Shown piece by piece: positions 16,284 through 24,453 of a stretch of DNA of 32,301 bases. Location: positions 1 to 32,301 of the forward strand of contig JAKSKR010000035.1 of assembly GCA_024401645.1 (NCBI GenBank). The letters run 5' to 3'. Below the pieces are notes generated by a model, which saw only the letters and a program-made list of their open reading frames with translations, did not search any database and was not told where the DNA came from. Every line of letters starts with the position of its first letter. Position 1 is the stretch's first letter. This stretch comes from Paludibacteraceae bacterium. GTDB lineage: Bacteria; Bacteroidota; Bacteroidia; Bacteroidales; Paludibacteraceae. The position numbers and the translations under genes were made by a program.

Positions 16284-17708
16284 ATGCAGTTAAATAAACT
16301 CTACATACAGAATTTTCGTTGCTTCGGAGACTATAACATCTCGTTCGCTCCAGGACTGACCGTTCTGTTTGGCAAAAACGGTTCTGGCAAATCTACCCTT
16401 ATTCACGCTATTCACAAAGCTCTCAGTTTTGCATTCAAACGTGAAAAAGGAGATGATGCACTCAATCTTGGTGCAGGTTTCTCTGATCTCAAGCCTCGCA
16501 ACTACAGCAAGGCTACAGATTTGGTAAGAGACCCTAAAACTGGTATCCCTTTTCCGATAGTCAGCATAACTGCTAATGCTACATTTGAAGGTGCACAACT
16601 CGACTGGGAGATGTATGCCTCGACCTCAACTTTCAAAGTGCAGGAGAAGAAATTTAATGAAGCGTTTGCCACACTAAAACGGCGCATCAAAGAAACTGGC
16701 AATCTGCCTATGTTTGCTTATTTTTCTGATGGATTCCCTCATGTCATGAAAGAGACAAAACTTAGCGAAGCAGAAATGTCTTTGCGCAATCTCGGTTATT
16801 TGGGATGGGACGAAGAGATGGCATACTCTGACCTTTGGACAAACCGTCTTACGAAGATCTGGACACTTTGGTATCGTGCGAATCACACGATTGATATTGA
16901 AGAAACAGCCTTACGCAATTGTGAAAAGTTCAAAGCACAAGGTATAGTAAGCAAAGCTGAATATGAGGAAGATGTTCAGCTCCACAGATCGCGTCTTGAA
17001 ACAGCAAACCGAGAGAAATCACGTTATGATGGTGAGGTACAGGCAATACGCAACTGTCTTATCAAATTTTCGCAGGGAGACAAGAACCTTGAAGTTAATG
17101 ACATCTTTGTAAGTGTCTATGAAGAGGCAGGTCTCTGTTTACAGACTCGTGATGGCAAGAATCCTTCATTTGTAAATCTGCCCGCTGGATATAAGCGTCT
17201 TTTCTTCATGGTGTTGGATATTGCATATCGCGCATTCATTTTGAGTAACGGCAAATCTACCGATATTCCGGGGGTCGTGGTCATTGATGAGATTGACCTT
17301 CATTTACATCCAGAACTGCAGCAGTCGGTACTTTCGCGCCTAAGGAAGACATTCCCACACATTCAGTTCATCATCAGCACCCATTCGCCTTTGGTGCTTT
17401 CTGGTGTGGAAAACAAGGCAGAGAATATAGTTTATCACATGCAGGTAGAAAACGAAGAACGAACACTTACTATTCATCGAACCTATGGTTTGGATGCCAA
17501 TAGTCTTATGGCAGAAAATATGGAGTCTGTTAATCGCACTCCTGTAATTGTGTCTAAGATACAAGCTATTGAAGACAGCATAGCCGCCAAAGAGCTTGCT
17601 GAGGCTAAGACACTACTTGAAGACCTCGAACAAGAAACCGCCCCTACACAGCCAGATCTTGTACGCCTTCGCGCAATTATTAACCGCTTAGCAATTATTG
17701 GTAGATGA
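16284..17708 (+). CDS. PtuA-like AAA/ABC ATPase of a Septu-type defence system
   Basis: A 474-aa ABC-type ATPase of the AAA_21/AAA_23 class that includes Septu PtuA, OLD and retron-associated ATPases. Walker A is GKNGSGKST (30-38), a signature-like LPAGYKRLFFM lies at 299-309, Walker B plus Glu is VVVIDEID (331-338) and the H-loop is ISTHSP (364-369). The central insertion (about 160-260) is charged and partly coiled-coil. The start at 16284 (MQLNKLYIQNFRCF) gives the standard N-terminus of the family. The stop overlaps the HNH gene by ATGA. In known Septu systems the ATPase senses phage and holds the HNH nuclease; that role is inferred here. Confidence 0.85.
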   Translation: MQLNKLYIQNFRCFGDYNISFAPGLTVLFGKNGSGKSTLIHAIHKALSFAFKREKGDDALNLGAGFSDLKPRNYSKATDLVRDPKTGIPFPIVSITANATFEGAQLDWEMYASTSTFKVQEKKFNEAFATLKRRIKETGNLPMFAYFSDGFPHVMKETKLSEAEMSLRNLGYLGWDEEMAYSDLWTNRLTKIWTLWYRANHTIDIEETALRNCEKFKAQGIVSKAEYEEDVQLHRSRLETANREKSRYDGEVQAIRNCLIKFSQGDKNLEVNDIFVSVYEEAGLCLQTRDGKNPSFVNLPAGYKRLFFMVLDIAYRAFILSNGKSTDIPGVVVIDEIDLHLHPELQQSVLSRLRKTFPHIQFIISTHSPLVLSGVENKAENIVYHMQVENEERTLTIHRTYGLDANSLMAENMESVNRTPVIVSKIQAIEDSIAAKELAEAKTLLEDLEQETAPTQPDLVRLRAIINRLAIIGR

Positions 17709-18451
17709 GATTCATAGCAAAAGACTATAACACAGAAGCCGTCATGCGTCATGAAACAGAACTGCAATCTCAGCAACTTGACGAGCAGAACCTTCTTGAC
17801 CAGAACATACACCCTGGACTTACAGGATCAAAATTGTGGAAAATGGTTCGTGACATTAAATTCATACCTCATTTCTGGGATCTAAAGCACCAGATGTACG
17901 ACGAACAAGGAGGCTTGTGCTGCTATTGTGGTTTGAGAATTTTCAAAGACACAGAAGGCAGAAAGCAGTCCGTCGAGCATGTCATTCCTAAGAGTGCTCA
18001 CCGAGAACTAGTTGGTGAATACAAGAACCTGCTCCTTGCCTGTAGCTCCACCGAGGAAGATGCCAACCTTCTTGGAGTTGACTCTGCGTTTCACCCATCG
18101 CTACGACATTGTGACAACAGCAAAGACAATACAACACTGCACTACACACCTCTCATGCCCGAATGCGAAGAAGTATTCCATTACGATGCCGTGGGAAATG
18201 TCCAAGCAGTCAATGATGAAGCCAAGGAAGATGTCGACACACTCCAACTGAACTGCAATCTCTTGAAGGTTCGTCGCAAAGCAGCTCTCAATATTTTGTT
18301 TGATGAAAACAACGAACTCATCACAGATGAAGAACTTCGCAGTATCTCCATAAACATCATGACTCGTGATACAGACAATAGATTACCCGAGTTCTGTTTC
18401 GTGATAAAGGATGTGGCAGAGTCATTAATAATAAATGATAGAATAATGTAA
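17705..18451 (+). CDS. PtuB-like HNH endonuclease of a Septu-type defence system
   Basis: A 248-aa HNH nuclease resembling the TIGR02646/PtuB group that partners AAA ATPases in Septu and some retron systems. The zinc/HNH core is visible: CCYCGL near residues 76-81, then QSVEHVIPKS with the catalytic His, and YKNLLLAC with the Asn of the motif, followed by the conserved HCDNSKDN segment. It is translationally coupled to the ATPase by a 4-nt overlap and is followed by a terminator, so the two genes form a compact unit. The nuclease would cut DNA or tRNA on activation; the target cannot be read from sequence. Confidence 0.85.
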   Translation: MRFIAKDYNTEAVMRHETELQSQQLDEQNLLDQNIHPGLTGSKLWKMVRDIKFIPHFWDLKHQMYDEQGGLCCYCGLRIFKDTEGRKQSVEHVIPKSAHRELVGEYKNLLLACSSTEEDANLLGVDSAFHPSLRHCDNSKDNTTLHYTPLMPECEEVFHYDAVGNVQAVNDEAKEDVDTLQLNCNLLKVRRKAALNILFDENNELITDEELRSISINIMTRDTDNRLPEFCFVIKDVAESLIINDRIM

Positions 18452-18508
18452 GACATTGGAAGATTGTATTTATTAAGCGAATATAGAGGTATTCCCTATA
18501 TCCCAGTT

Positions 18509-18546
18509 AGCCCCAACATCAAATTGCGATGTTGGGGCTTTATAGA
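18509..18546 (+). terminator. terminator of the PtuAB-like operon
   Basis: Perfect 12-bp stem AGCCCCAACATC (18509-18520) / GATGTTGGGGCT (18528-18539), 7-nt loop, followed by TTATAG. The T-tract is poor but the stem is strong. Confidence 0.7.
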
Positions 18547-18562
18547 ATTATTTGGCTCAAAG

Positions 18563-18775
18563 CTACTTCCCATCATGTAATTTTTTGCTAATGTAGCAGT
18601 CGATGCCGAAGATGCTACCGCAATAGATGTGGATCTGGGCGAAGATGAAGAGTACTGAGTCGTGGATTTCTCCGGGAGGTGGCATCAGCAGGGCTACGAA
18701 GGCGAGGATGATGCCGAAGGTGAGGAGTACAATGGCTGTCAGTTCCTTGAGATTGGGATTCCAGTTGAGAGACAT
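18563..18775 (-). CDS. small two-pass membrane protein, holin-like
   Basis: A 70-aa protein with two predicted membrane segments (about residues 12-31 and 41-60) separated by PPPGEIHDS and a charged C-terminus (KKLHDGK). It resembles small membrane proteins found next to HU-like genes in Bacteroidales mobile modules, some of which are thought to be holins. That assignment rests on topology and neighbourhood only. It lies 90 bp downstream of the HU-like gene on the same strand and may share its transcript. Confidence 0.6.
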   Translation of the reverse strand: MSLNWNPNLKELTAIVLLTFGIILAFVALLMPPPGEIHDSVLFIFAQIHIYCGSIFGIDCYISKKLHDGK

Positions 18776-18865
18776 AATCGAGATGGTTTGAGGTTAAACG
18801 AAAAGCAAGGAGGTTTCGCCCTTGTGAGGTTTTGCCTCCTTGCCTGTCAGAGAATGGTCAGCGGA

Positions 18866-19594
18866 TTAGAGGAAAGTTACGTCATCATCGTCATCATTCC
18901 CCGAAGTGCTACCGCCACTTACTGCCTTGAACTGAGCGGTCAGAGTAAGATTCTGGCTAACGGTAATGCTGCGAGTTGCAGAGGTGTTGCCATCGCTCCA
19001 CTTATCGAACTGGTAGCCAGACTTAGGAGTTGCGGTCACGTTCACACGAGAACCCTCGGTGTAAGTGCCGCCACCAGTTACAGTACCCTGTGCGGTGTTA
19101 GCCGAAGTCACGCTGATGGTGTACTGGCGAGTGCTGTTACCTCCCGAAGGAGTGTTGCCACCATCCGAAGGATTAGACGAGTTACTCTCACCACGGTTGT
19201 ATTCAACTACCTCCTTGAAGCGTGCGGTCACATCGAGCTGCTTCTTCGAAATCTCACCAGTACCGATGGCGTTGATGTACGCCTTGACGATGTTGCCGGA
19301 AGGAGTGAAGTCGGCAGGAGAGTCGGCAGGACGGCTTGTCAGACCGAGGCTGAAAATTGCAAGGTCATCGAGCTTCACCTTCTTCGAGTCGAGCAGAAGT
19401 TCACGAACGCAAGCTACCATATCCTTCAGCACACCATGGATAGTACCCTTAGAATAAGGAGTGTTGTGGTTACTCATGTGCTCAGCGAGCTCTTCGATGT
19501 CAATGGTCTCGTCGTGGAAGGCACGAGCATAATACTTGTCCTTCACGCCAGCCGAACTGTTGTTTTTGTAAATTTTGTACTTGATAGAAGCCAT
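18866..19594 (-). CDS. HU-like DNA-binding protein fused to an InlB-B repeat
   Basis: A 242-aa protein. Residues 1-130 form the Bacteroidales HU-like (HU/IHF-fold) domain, with the typical start MASIKYKIYKN and SRPADSPADF arm region. A Ser/Gly/Asn-rich linker covers about 135-156. Residues 158-223 form a divergent InlB-B/listeria-type repeat (GTVTGGGTY-EGS-V-VTATP---Y-FDKWSDG). The tail ends in five Asp and VTFL. The HU part implies DNA binding in the cytoplasm, whereas InlB-B repeats are usually extracellular. No signal peptide is present. A promoter box at 19702-19709 and paired 16-bp repeats precede it. Confidence 0.85.
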   Translation of the reverse strand: MASIKYKIYKNNSSAGVKDKYYARAFHDETIDIEELAEHMSNHNTPYSKGTIHGVLKDMVACVRELLLDSKKVKLDDLAIFSLGLTSRPADSPADFTPSGNIVKAYINAIGTGEISKKQLDVTARFKEVVEYNRGESNSSNPSDGGNTPSGGNSTRQYTISVTSANTAQGTVTGGGTYTEGSRVNVTATPKSGYQFDKWSDGNTSATRSITVSQNLTLTAQFKAVSGGSTSGNDDDDDVTFL

Positions 19595-19643
19595 AATAAT
19601 ACGGTTTTAAAAGTTGAACAATCTGTTTGGTAAAAACTCGAAG

Positions 19644-19681
19644 CGTGTTTTTCTTAAACAGGGCCCGTGTTTTGGTTAAAC
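19644..19681. repeat. paired 16-bp repeat in the leader of the HU-like gene
   Basis: CGTGTTTTTCTTAAAC (19644-19659) and CGTGTTTTGGTTAAAC (19666-19681), 22 bp apart, between the -7 box and the start codon. Position and spacing (two helical turns) fit an autoregulatory binding site. Confidence 0.45.
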
Positions 19682-19701
19682 GCGCTTTTTGTTTTACGAT
19701 G

Positions 19702-19709
19702 CAAAGTTA
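19702..19709 (-). promoter_or_regulatory. -7 box for the HU-like gene
   Basis: TAACTTTG on the minus strand matches TAnnTTTG. It implies a roughly 100-nt leader before the start at 19594. Confidence 0.55.
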
Positions 19710-19858
19710 CGACATTCGTCATCGGCAGTTGGGCGATAGATAACGATGCCGTGCGATAGCGGAACATTTTCTAAAAGAAAGTTTTACGGTTGACCTTGGG
19801 TCTTCCTTATTCGCGACTCGGCATAGATTAAGCAAGCTTATCTCTGCTCTCGCTGCTC

Positions 19859-20077
19859 CTACGGTTCTCCCAAATGCTCCACAATCATGCGAATCTGGCG
19901 TGGTATAAAACCCTTCGAGTTCTTCTCGTAACCTGCCGTTTCCAACTGTCCCAGCAATGGAGTACAGCGGTAAATCCATGCCATCAGATGGTTGACAGCC
20001 GTTCGAGGATTGCTGTCTGGGAAGTACATCAAGGCGAGTTCCTTCTTGGTGTATGGTCGTATCTTGAAGTCTGTCAT
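19859..20077 (-). CDS. DUF4248 family protein
   Basis: A 72-aa protein that matches the small Bacteroidales DUF4248 family by its whole pattern: FKIRPYTKKELALMYFPD at the start, NHLMAWI in the middle and IPRQIRMIVEHLGEP at the end. The family is helical and probably binds DNA or a partner protein, but no function is established. Its ATG overlaps the primase-like gene by 4 nt, making it the last gene of the DUF3987-primase-DUF4248 operon, an arrangement often seen in Bacteroidales. Confidence 0.85.
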   Translation of the reverse strand: MTDFKIRPYTKKELALMYFPDSNPRTAVNHLMAWIYRCTPLLGQLETAGYEKNSKGFIPRQIRMIVEHLGEP

Positions 20078-20982
20078 TTCTGTTGTGATTTAAGTTGAAC
20101 GTAATAATCTGAGAAATCCTTGCAATCCTTTGGCAACTGATGATGCACAAGGTCTGGAAGTATCTCTTTCAGTTGAAGGAAAAGTCGCTCACCAGGCGCT
20201 TCTTTATCGGGGAACATGTTCCATTTCAACGATAGCGATGACGGTAGCGATGAAAGCAGTTCCTTGTCCTTTGGCGAAAGAAGGGTCGCCGATGGTATCG
20301 CAATCGCCTTCCTTCCGGAACTCAAAAGACTCCATGCGTCAGAACATCCTTCTGCAATCCATAACTCATCACCAGGCTTCTGTCGCTTCACGATTTGAAG
20401 GTTGTAGATACTGCATTGGCTACCGTATGGGAACTTGAATCGTGGCGAAGCACCCTTCAGAAGATTGCGGTTCTGCACACCAATCAACTTGGCATCCACA
20501 TCGTAGTATGGAATCTGCAACCAGTTAATACCGTTACGGTCACGCCAAGACGATACTCTGCACCAACTGATTACACGAGGATCAAGGCGACGCTCATCAA
20601 ACAAGAATTTGCATGCCTCGTCTGATAGCCAAGGGCGTAGGAAGAAGCCCTCATATCTGCTGGCATCAAACGTTTCCGTCAACGCCTTATCAGTTGTTGG
20701 CTTCCACTCGCCCAGAATCACGTTATGCGAATCTGCCAACCACTTGCAAGCCTTCTTGAAGTCCAATCGCAGATGCTTCATTACCAAGTCGATAGTTTCC
20801 ATTGACTCATCCATGCAGACGAAGCAGCGGCAAGTGTTTTTGCGCACATGATACGAAAGGCTGGCAGTATGATCGTCATGAAAAGGGCAAAGACTCTTAT
20901 GTCGCGTAACTCGTAATCCGAGTCGCTCTGCGACCCCCTCAATGGGAAGGTCGCGGAGCTTTTGTAGTTCGTACTTATCCAT
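20074..20982 (-). CDS. CHC2 zinc-finger/Toprim primase-like protein
   Basis: A 302-aa DnaG-like protein. The N-terminal CHC2 zinc finger is CPFHDD (Cys32, His35) and CRCFVC (Cys53, Cys56), the module that reads template DNA in primases. A helical linker is followed by a Toprim domain with Glu211 in WIAEG and Asp259 in FPDKEAPG, the metal-binding residues. It lacks the long catalytic core of full DnaG, like the primases of mobile elements. The start at 20982 is chosen because it begins 2 bp after the DUF3987 stop and the family N-terminus starts there; an upstream in-frame ATG would lie inside the neighbour. Confidence 0.85.
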   Translation of the reverse strand: MDKYELQKLRDLPIEGVAERLGLRVTRHKSLCPFHDDHTASLSYHVRKNTCRCFVCMDESMETIDLVMKHLRLDFKKACKWLADSHNVILGEWKPTTDKALTETFDASRYEGFFLRPWLSDEACKFLFDERRLDPRVISWCRVSSWRDRNGINWLQIPYYDVDAKLIGVQNRNLLKGASPRFKFPYGSQCSIYNLQIVKRQKPGDELWIAEGCSDAWSLLSSGRKAIAIPSATLLSPKDKELLSSLPSSLSLKWNMFPDKEAPGERLFLQLKEILPDLVHHQLPKDCKDFSDYYVQLKSQQK

Positions 20983-20984
20983 CG

Positions 20985-22285
20985 TTATTCGTTGCTTTTG
21001 CCCTTCAGATACTCGTCCGTCTTGGTGTAGAGTCCTGTCTGGTTGCTGTAGGTAATGAACTTGCGGAACACCCACTTGCGTATCTGTCCGTTCGTACCCT
21101 CCTTGCTCTTGCCAAGACTGATGCGAAGGGCTTCCAACTGTGCCTCGCTAAACGAAGTTTCAAGACTGTCCAGAAGATTCTTAGGTCCACGTCTCTGCAC
21201 CTCGTTCTGTGCATCAGCATCCTTGCCAAGCAGGTCGGCAAAAATCTGCATCTTGCTCCAGATGTCGTGATAAACCAACCATTCTACCAGTTCACCCATG
21301 GCCCGTGTCCAAGTCTGATTGTTCAACACCCACATCACGCAACCTGCCTTCCATGCTGAAACCAGAGCTCTCTTCGAAATATCCCAGAGAATATCATCAT
21401 CTGCAAGGTCTGCCATCTGAGCCATATCCTCTGCCAACTTGTCCGTCAACTTGTTCAATGGCTTGATGATGAATCGACCTTTGCTGATGTCAAGACGCAC
21501 AAGGTAGTCGTCCAACTTCTTGTAGAACTCATCCGAGTACTTGCCCTGGCGAGGGATGCGACCATCACGGCTGGTACGTGCCTTGTAGGAGAAAACCATA
21601 CGGCCGAAAGTACCTGTAAACAAGTCGCTCTTGTAGAACTTACGAGTAGCGAAAGGCGTGCTGCTGATAGTAATGTTGGTACGCAGTATCGGATTACCTG
21701 TCACGCCATCTGCTGTTGCACGAAGGGCTCCTGCACGCTGGCGATCATAGATATTACGAATCATCTGCGACACCTGCTTGTGACCGCCACACATTCTGTC
21801 AGCCATCTCAACCTCAGGCATATTGAGGTACTGAGTCAAACCGCCCTGAGCCTCGCAAGCCATAGCGTTCTGGAGGTACGCAGGGTTTGTCACATCACTT
21901 GGTGGAAAAAGGAATGCTACGTCAGGACGAGCAGGTTTTTCCTTGTTGGCAGACTTAGTCTTAACCTGCTTCTGCCAGCAAATTCAGCCTCGTCATGGAT
22001 GCGGAAATCGCGACAAATGGCTTCTACCAAGTTCGAGAATTGACCCTTGTTGCAGCCAGAATCGGCAACCAAGTTAGCCATCATGCCACAAAGTTCCTTC
22101 CAACTGAGGTCTGGGTACTGAAATTCTGAACCGCTGACGTGTGCGCCAAGTACAGGGAACAACATCGGAACGAGCGGTTCATACATGTCTTTTGATACCT
22201 GCGAGAGCAGGAGTTTGATACATTCTGTGCCTTTACCGAGTGCAGGCATCTTAGGCGCAGTTGCTTTTGAAATATCGTATGTCAT
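20985..22285 (-). pseudogene. DUF3987 helicase/primase-associated protein, frameshifted
   Basis: Two adjacent minus-strand fragments form one protein of the DUF3987 family, often paired with Toprim primases in mobile elements. Fragment 1 (22285-21917) runs into the wrong frame after HDEAEFAG and stops at 21917. The second frame picks up as KQVKTKSANKEKPARPD and continues to the stop at 20985, for about 433 aa in all. One missing base near 21970-21980 accounts for it. The expected P-loop reads VADSGCNKGQ instead of a GxxGxGKS form, so ATP binding may have been lost earlier. A sequencing error is possible since all downstream genes are intact. Confidence 0.75.
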
Positions 22286-22320
22286 TGATACTTTGCTTTT
22301 TAGATGAATGAATAGTAGCC

Positions 22321-22481
22321 GAGCGTTCCAGTTCTTTTTGTTCCAGTTGTTTCTTTTGTGGTTCCTTTTAGCCTCTTTGTATCTTATAACTAACTATATA
22401 TTAGTTAATTATAAAGTCCTTAGAAAGGTGTTTTGTCCCCGAAAAAGTAATTGGAACAGGAACATTTGGAACGGAACGCTC
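22321..22481. repeat. 161-bp imperfect palindrome rich in GTTCC/GGAAC
   Basis: Outer arms GAGCGTTCC (22321-22329) and GGAACGCTC (22473-22481) are perfect inverted repeats. GTTCC recurs on the left (about 22340, 22361) and GGAAC on the right (about 22453, 22459, 22468). The centre is TAACTAA/TTAGTTA (22387-22393, 22401-22407) around CTATATA. It fills the gap between the 186-aa hypothetical gene and DUF3987. It could be a regulatory or replication-initiation structure. Confidence 0.6.
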
Positions 22482-22494
22482 TGCCTTTAGTTGA

Positions 22495-23055
22495 TTACTT
22501 GTCCTTCTGACTTTCCTTTACAAGGCAAATCTTGTCGAACGAACCTGCTACCATCAGCAACTCTTCGGCTGCTTCACGACAGAAGTCCTGGAAAGTAAAC
22601 TCCTCAGAATAGCGTGGACGATTGAAGGTAGGGTACAAAGTACCGTCATCCTTTCTGTTCACGTTGATTCGCTCAAGTTCCAGAACATGAGGGTTACGCT
22701 TAGTCGCTGAATCCATCTTCTTCTCCAAGGCACTCTCGAAGAATGTGTAGTGATCCTCGCCATCACGGGTGATAGCACCAGGACGTACCTCACCAATGTT
22801 CATGCGACCGAGTGTACGTGTGAACAACTTCAAGTCAATACCCAGTTCCGTGTTAGGGTGAATGTTCTTGAAGAGCTGGTCATCACCATCATCTTCGGCA
22901 TCTGCATTTCCGAAAGCTTCATGATGCTGCTGACGGAATGCAACTGCAAAGGGTTCGTTACTGTTCTCCAGATAGTCATGCAGGATTTCTCCTACGAGGC
23001 ATGGGCCGTACTGTACTTCAGACCCAGGCATTGTCTTATTATTTTTATATGACAT
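22495..23055 (-). CDS. hypothetical protein upstream of DUF3987
   Basis: A 186-aa acidic protein that I do not recognise as a named family. It has no signal peptide or membrane segment. Visible features are an acidic stretch (NADAEDDGDDQ, about residues 65-75) and a C-terminal region with a basic/aromatic patch (LYPTFNRPRYSEEF). The position ahead of DUF3987, primase and DUF4248 on the same strand suggests a role in the same module. Start 23055 (MSYKNNKTMPG) is preferred to ATG 23085. An inverted repeat CCGTGAA/TTCACGG (23060-23091) and a CCTTTG element lie at its 5' side. ATG 23031 is also possible. Confidence 0.65.
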   Translation of the reverse strand: MSYKNNKTMPGSEVQYGPCLVGEILHDYLENSNEPFAVAFRQQHHEAFGNADAEDDGDDQLFKNIHPNTELGIDLKLFTRTLGRMNIGEVRPGAITRDGEDHYTFFESALEKKMDSATKRNPHVLELERINVNRKDDGTLYPTFNRPRYSEEFTFQDFCREAAEELLMVAGSFDKICLVKESQKDK

Positions 23056-23104
23056 ATAACCGTGAAGACCCATGTGAGGAATCATTCACGGTGCAAAGGA
23101 CTTA

Positions 23105-23183
23105 AGACCTTTTAGTACCCTGATTTTCAACAAAAAGACCTTTTCAGACCCAGGGTACGGAACTCAGACTTTTTCAGACCCTG
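23105..23183. repeat. three-copy 18-19-bp iteron-like array
   Basis: AGACCTTTTAGTACCCTG (23105-23122), AGACCTTTTCAGACCCAGG (23136-23154) and AGACTTTTTCAGACCCTG (23166-23183). Spacing is 31 and 30 bp, close to three helical turns. It sits immediately upstream of the hypothetical-DUF3987-primase operon. Confidence 0.65.
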
Positions 23184-23198
23184 TTGAATTTTTGGCAT

Positions 23199-23240
23199 AA
23201 AAAAAGCCTTTGAACAGTAATTTTATACCATTCAAAGGCT
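23199..23240 (-). terminator. terminator of the Argonaute operon
   Basis: Perfect 10-bp stem AGCCTTTGAA (23205-23214) / TTCAAAGGCT (23231-23240), followed on the minus strand by a T7 run. It ends the transcript of the Argonaute and the 392-aa gene. Confidence 0.85.
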
Positions 23241-23262
23241 CATTATTTGATTTGAAAATTGT

Positions 23263-24441
23263 CTATCCTTCGAGTATTTTCTTATACTCTTCTACTACAA
23301 CTGATTTGTATTTCCATCCAAGATACTTATGAGAAGCATTATCGTTGTCAGTTGGATTAACTCCTACCGACAATCTATAATGCCTAAAGGCTGTACCACT
23401 TGCTTTACCCATAACATTCTTTGAGCACCAGCTATCGAATTGGCTGACCTTGTAACCACTTACATGTTTTTCGCCTATCCATTTGAAGAATCCAAGGAAC
23501 TCCAACATGGCGGCAGTATGACCAAATGTATCTGCTATTGTATCTTTCTCTTGCAACATGCATTCTACCAGTTGACGTATCTTCTCAGGTGTACCAAGTT
23601 CTTTGACCTTTGGCATTTCTGAGAATGTAAACGCATTGGCAGCATCTAAGAATAAGTCAAACTTATCTTTTGTGGTAGCTCTGATAAGCGTGGTTTTATC
23701 TGGCAATTCCTGTTTGGAAGAAACAGAATTTTCCGATTTGGCACTCAATGAGAGAGTCACGCTAACCTTATCGTTGTATCTTGCAACTACATCATCTTCT
23801 GGAAATTTTCCATTCCATTCAAAGACATAGTTCTCAAAGTCTGTTTCGTATGCCTGTTGACTACTCTTTTCCATTACTCTCCTGAATGTGTGATACACTT
23901 CAAAATAGAGTTGAGTCATAGATTCCTTAATAAATAGGTCGTTGCTGTCTTTGCAAATTGACGTTATTGTCGAAAACAATTTGCGGACATAAGTACGTAC
24001 AACAGCATCGTCATGAACCGATTTTACGAGCATAAGCATGGATTCCATAGTTCTCATGCATTCCATCTTGACCAATAAATGCAGAAATTTGTCTGTTGGC
24101 GTATTTTCTGCTATAGGCTTAAACACTCCTTCAAGACACACCTTGCAATCTACTCTTGTGTATTCGTCAGCTCCGAAACACATCCCTGAATTCCTGGCTT
24201 CTTCTGCACCTTGGCGCACCTCTCGGTCATCTTTATATCCTGCTGAGACTTTAACCAATCCGTTTTTTTCAACTGCTGCAATAAGGGCTTGCTCAATAGC
24301 CATGAGGTTTTGTTCTCCTCTGGCGTGAAATTTCGAAAGGTCACGCCAAAGCAGAGAAATCTCTTTTTCTGTCTTGAGCGTTGTGAGTATCTGCCTGCGC
24401 AAATCTCCCCTTAACATACTATCAACTATCGGTAATGTCAT
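23263..24441 (-). CDS. unrecognised protein cotranscribed with Argonaute
   Basis: A 392-aa soluble protein that I cannot place in a family. No signal peptide, membrane segment, P-loop or clear nuclease motif is seen. The first 100 residues are helical and charged, with cysteines in a DCKVCLEGVF segment (about 99-108). The C-terminal 100 residues have an aromatic/basic pattern (FLGFFKWIGEKHVSGYKVSQ; HKYLGWKYKSVVVEEYKKIL) that could be a small nucleic-acid-binding or helical domain. It starts 12 bp after the Argonaute stop and shares its terminator, so it is the best candidate for a dedicated Argonaute partner or effector. Confidence 0.7.
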   Translation of the reverse strand: MTLPIVDSMLRGDLRRQILTTLKTEKEISLLWRDLSKFHARGEQNLMAIEQALIAAVEKNGLVKVSAGYKDDREVRQGAEEARNSGMCFGADEYTRVDCKVCLEGVFKPIAENTPTDKFLHLLVKMECMRTMESMLMLVKSVHDDAVVRTYVRKLFSTITSICKDSNDLFIKESMTQLYFEVYHTFRRVMEKSSQQAYETDFENYVFEWNGKFPEDDVVARYNDKVSVTLSLSAKSENSVSSKQELPDKTTLIRATTKDKFDLFLDAANAFTFSEMPKVKELGTPEKIRQLVECMLQEKDTIADTFGHTAAMLEFLGFFKWIGEKHVSGYKVSQFDSWCSKNVMGKASGTAFRHYRLSVGVNPTDNDNASHKYLGWKYKSVVVEEYKKILEG

Positions 24442-24453
24442 AGCTTCAAAGAA

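Noticed and set aside
18662..19633. 323-codon plus-strand frame opposite the HU-like gene
   Set aside because: Antisense to a clear HU-like protein and a small membrane protein; no recognisable content.
19719..20150. 143-codon minus-strand frame overlapping DUF4248
   Set aside because: Out of frame with DUF4248, which matches its family end to end; the extra frame is a shadow.
23105..23183. CRISPR array
   Set aside because: Only three imperfect 18-19-bp copies with 11-13-bp spacers and no cas genes; better explained as iterons or operators. No CRISPR was found elsewhere.
23263..24441. RteC-like mobile-element regulator
   Set aside because: A faint similarity in the helical C-terminal pattern is too weak to support the call without a profile search.
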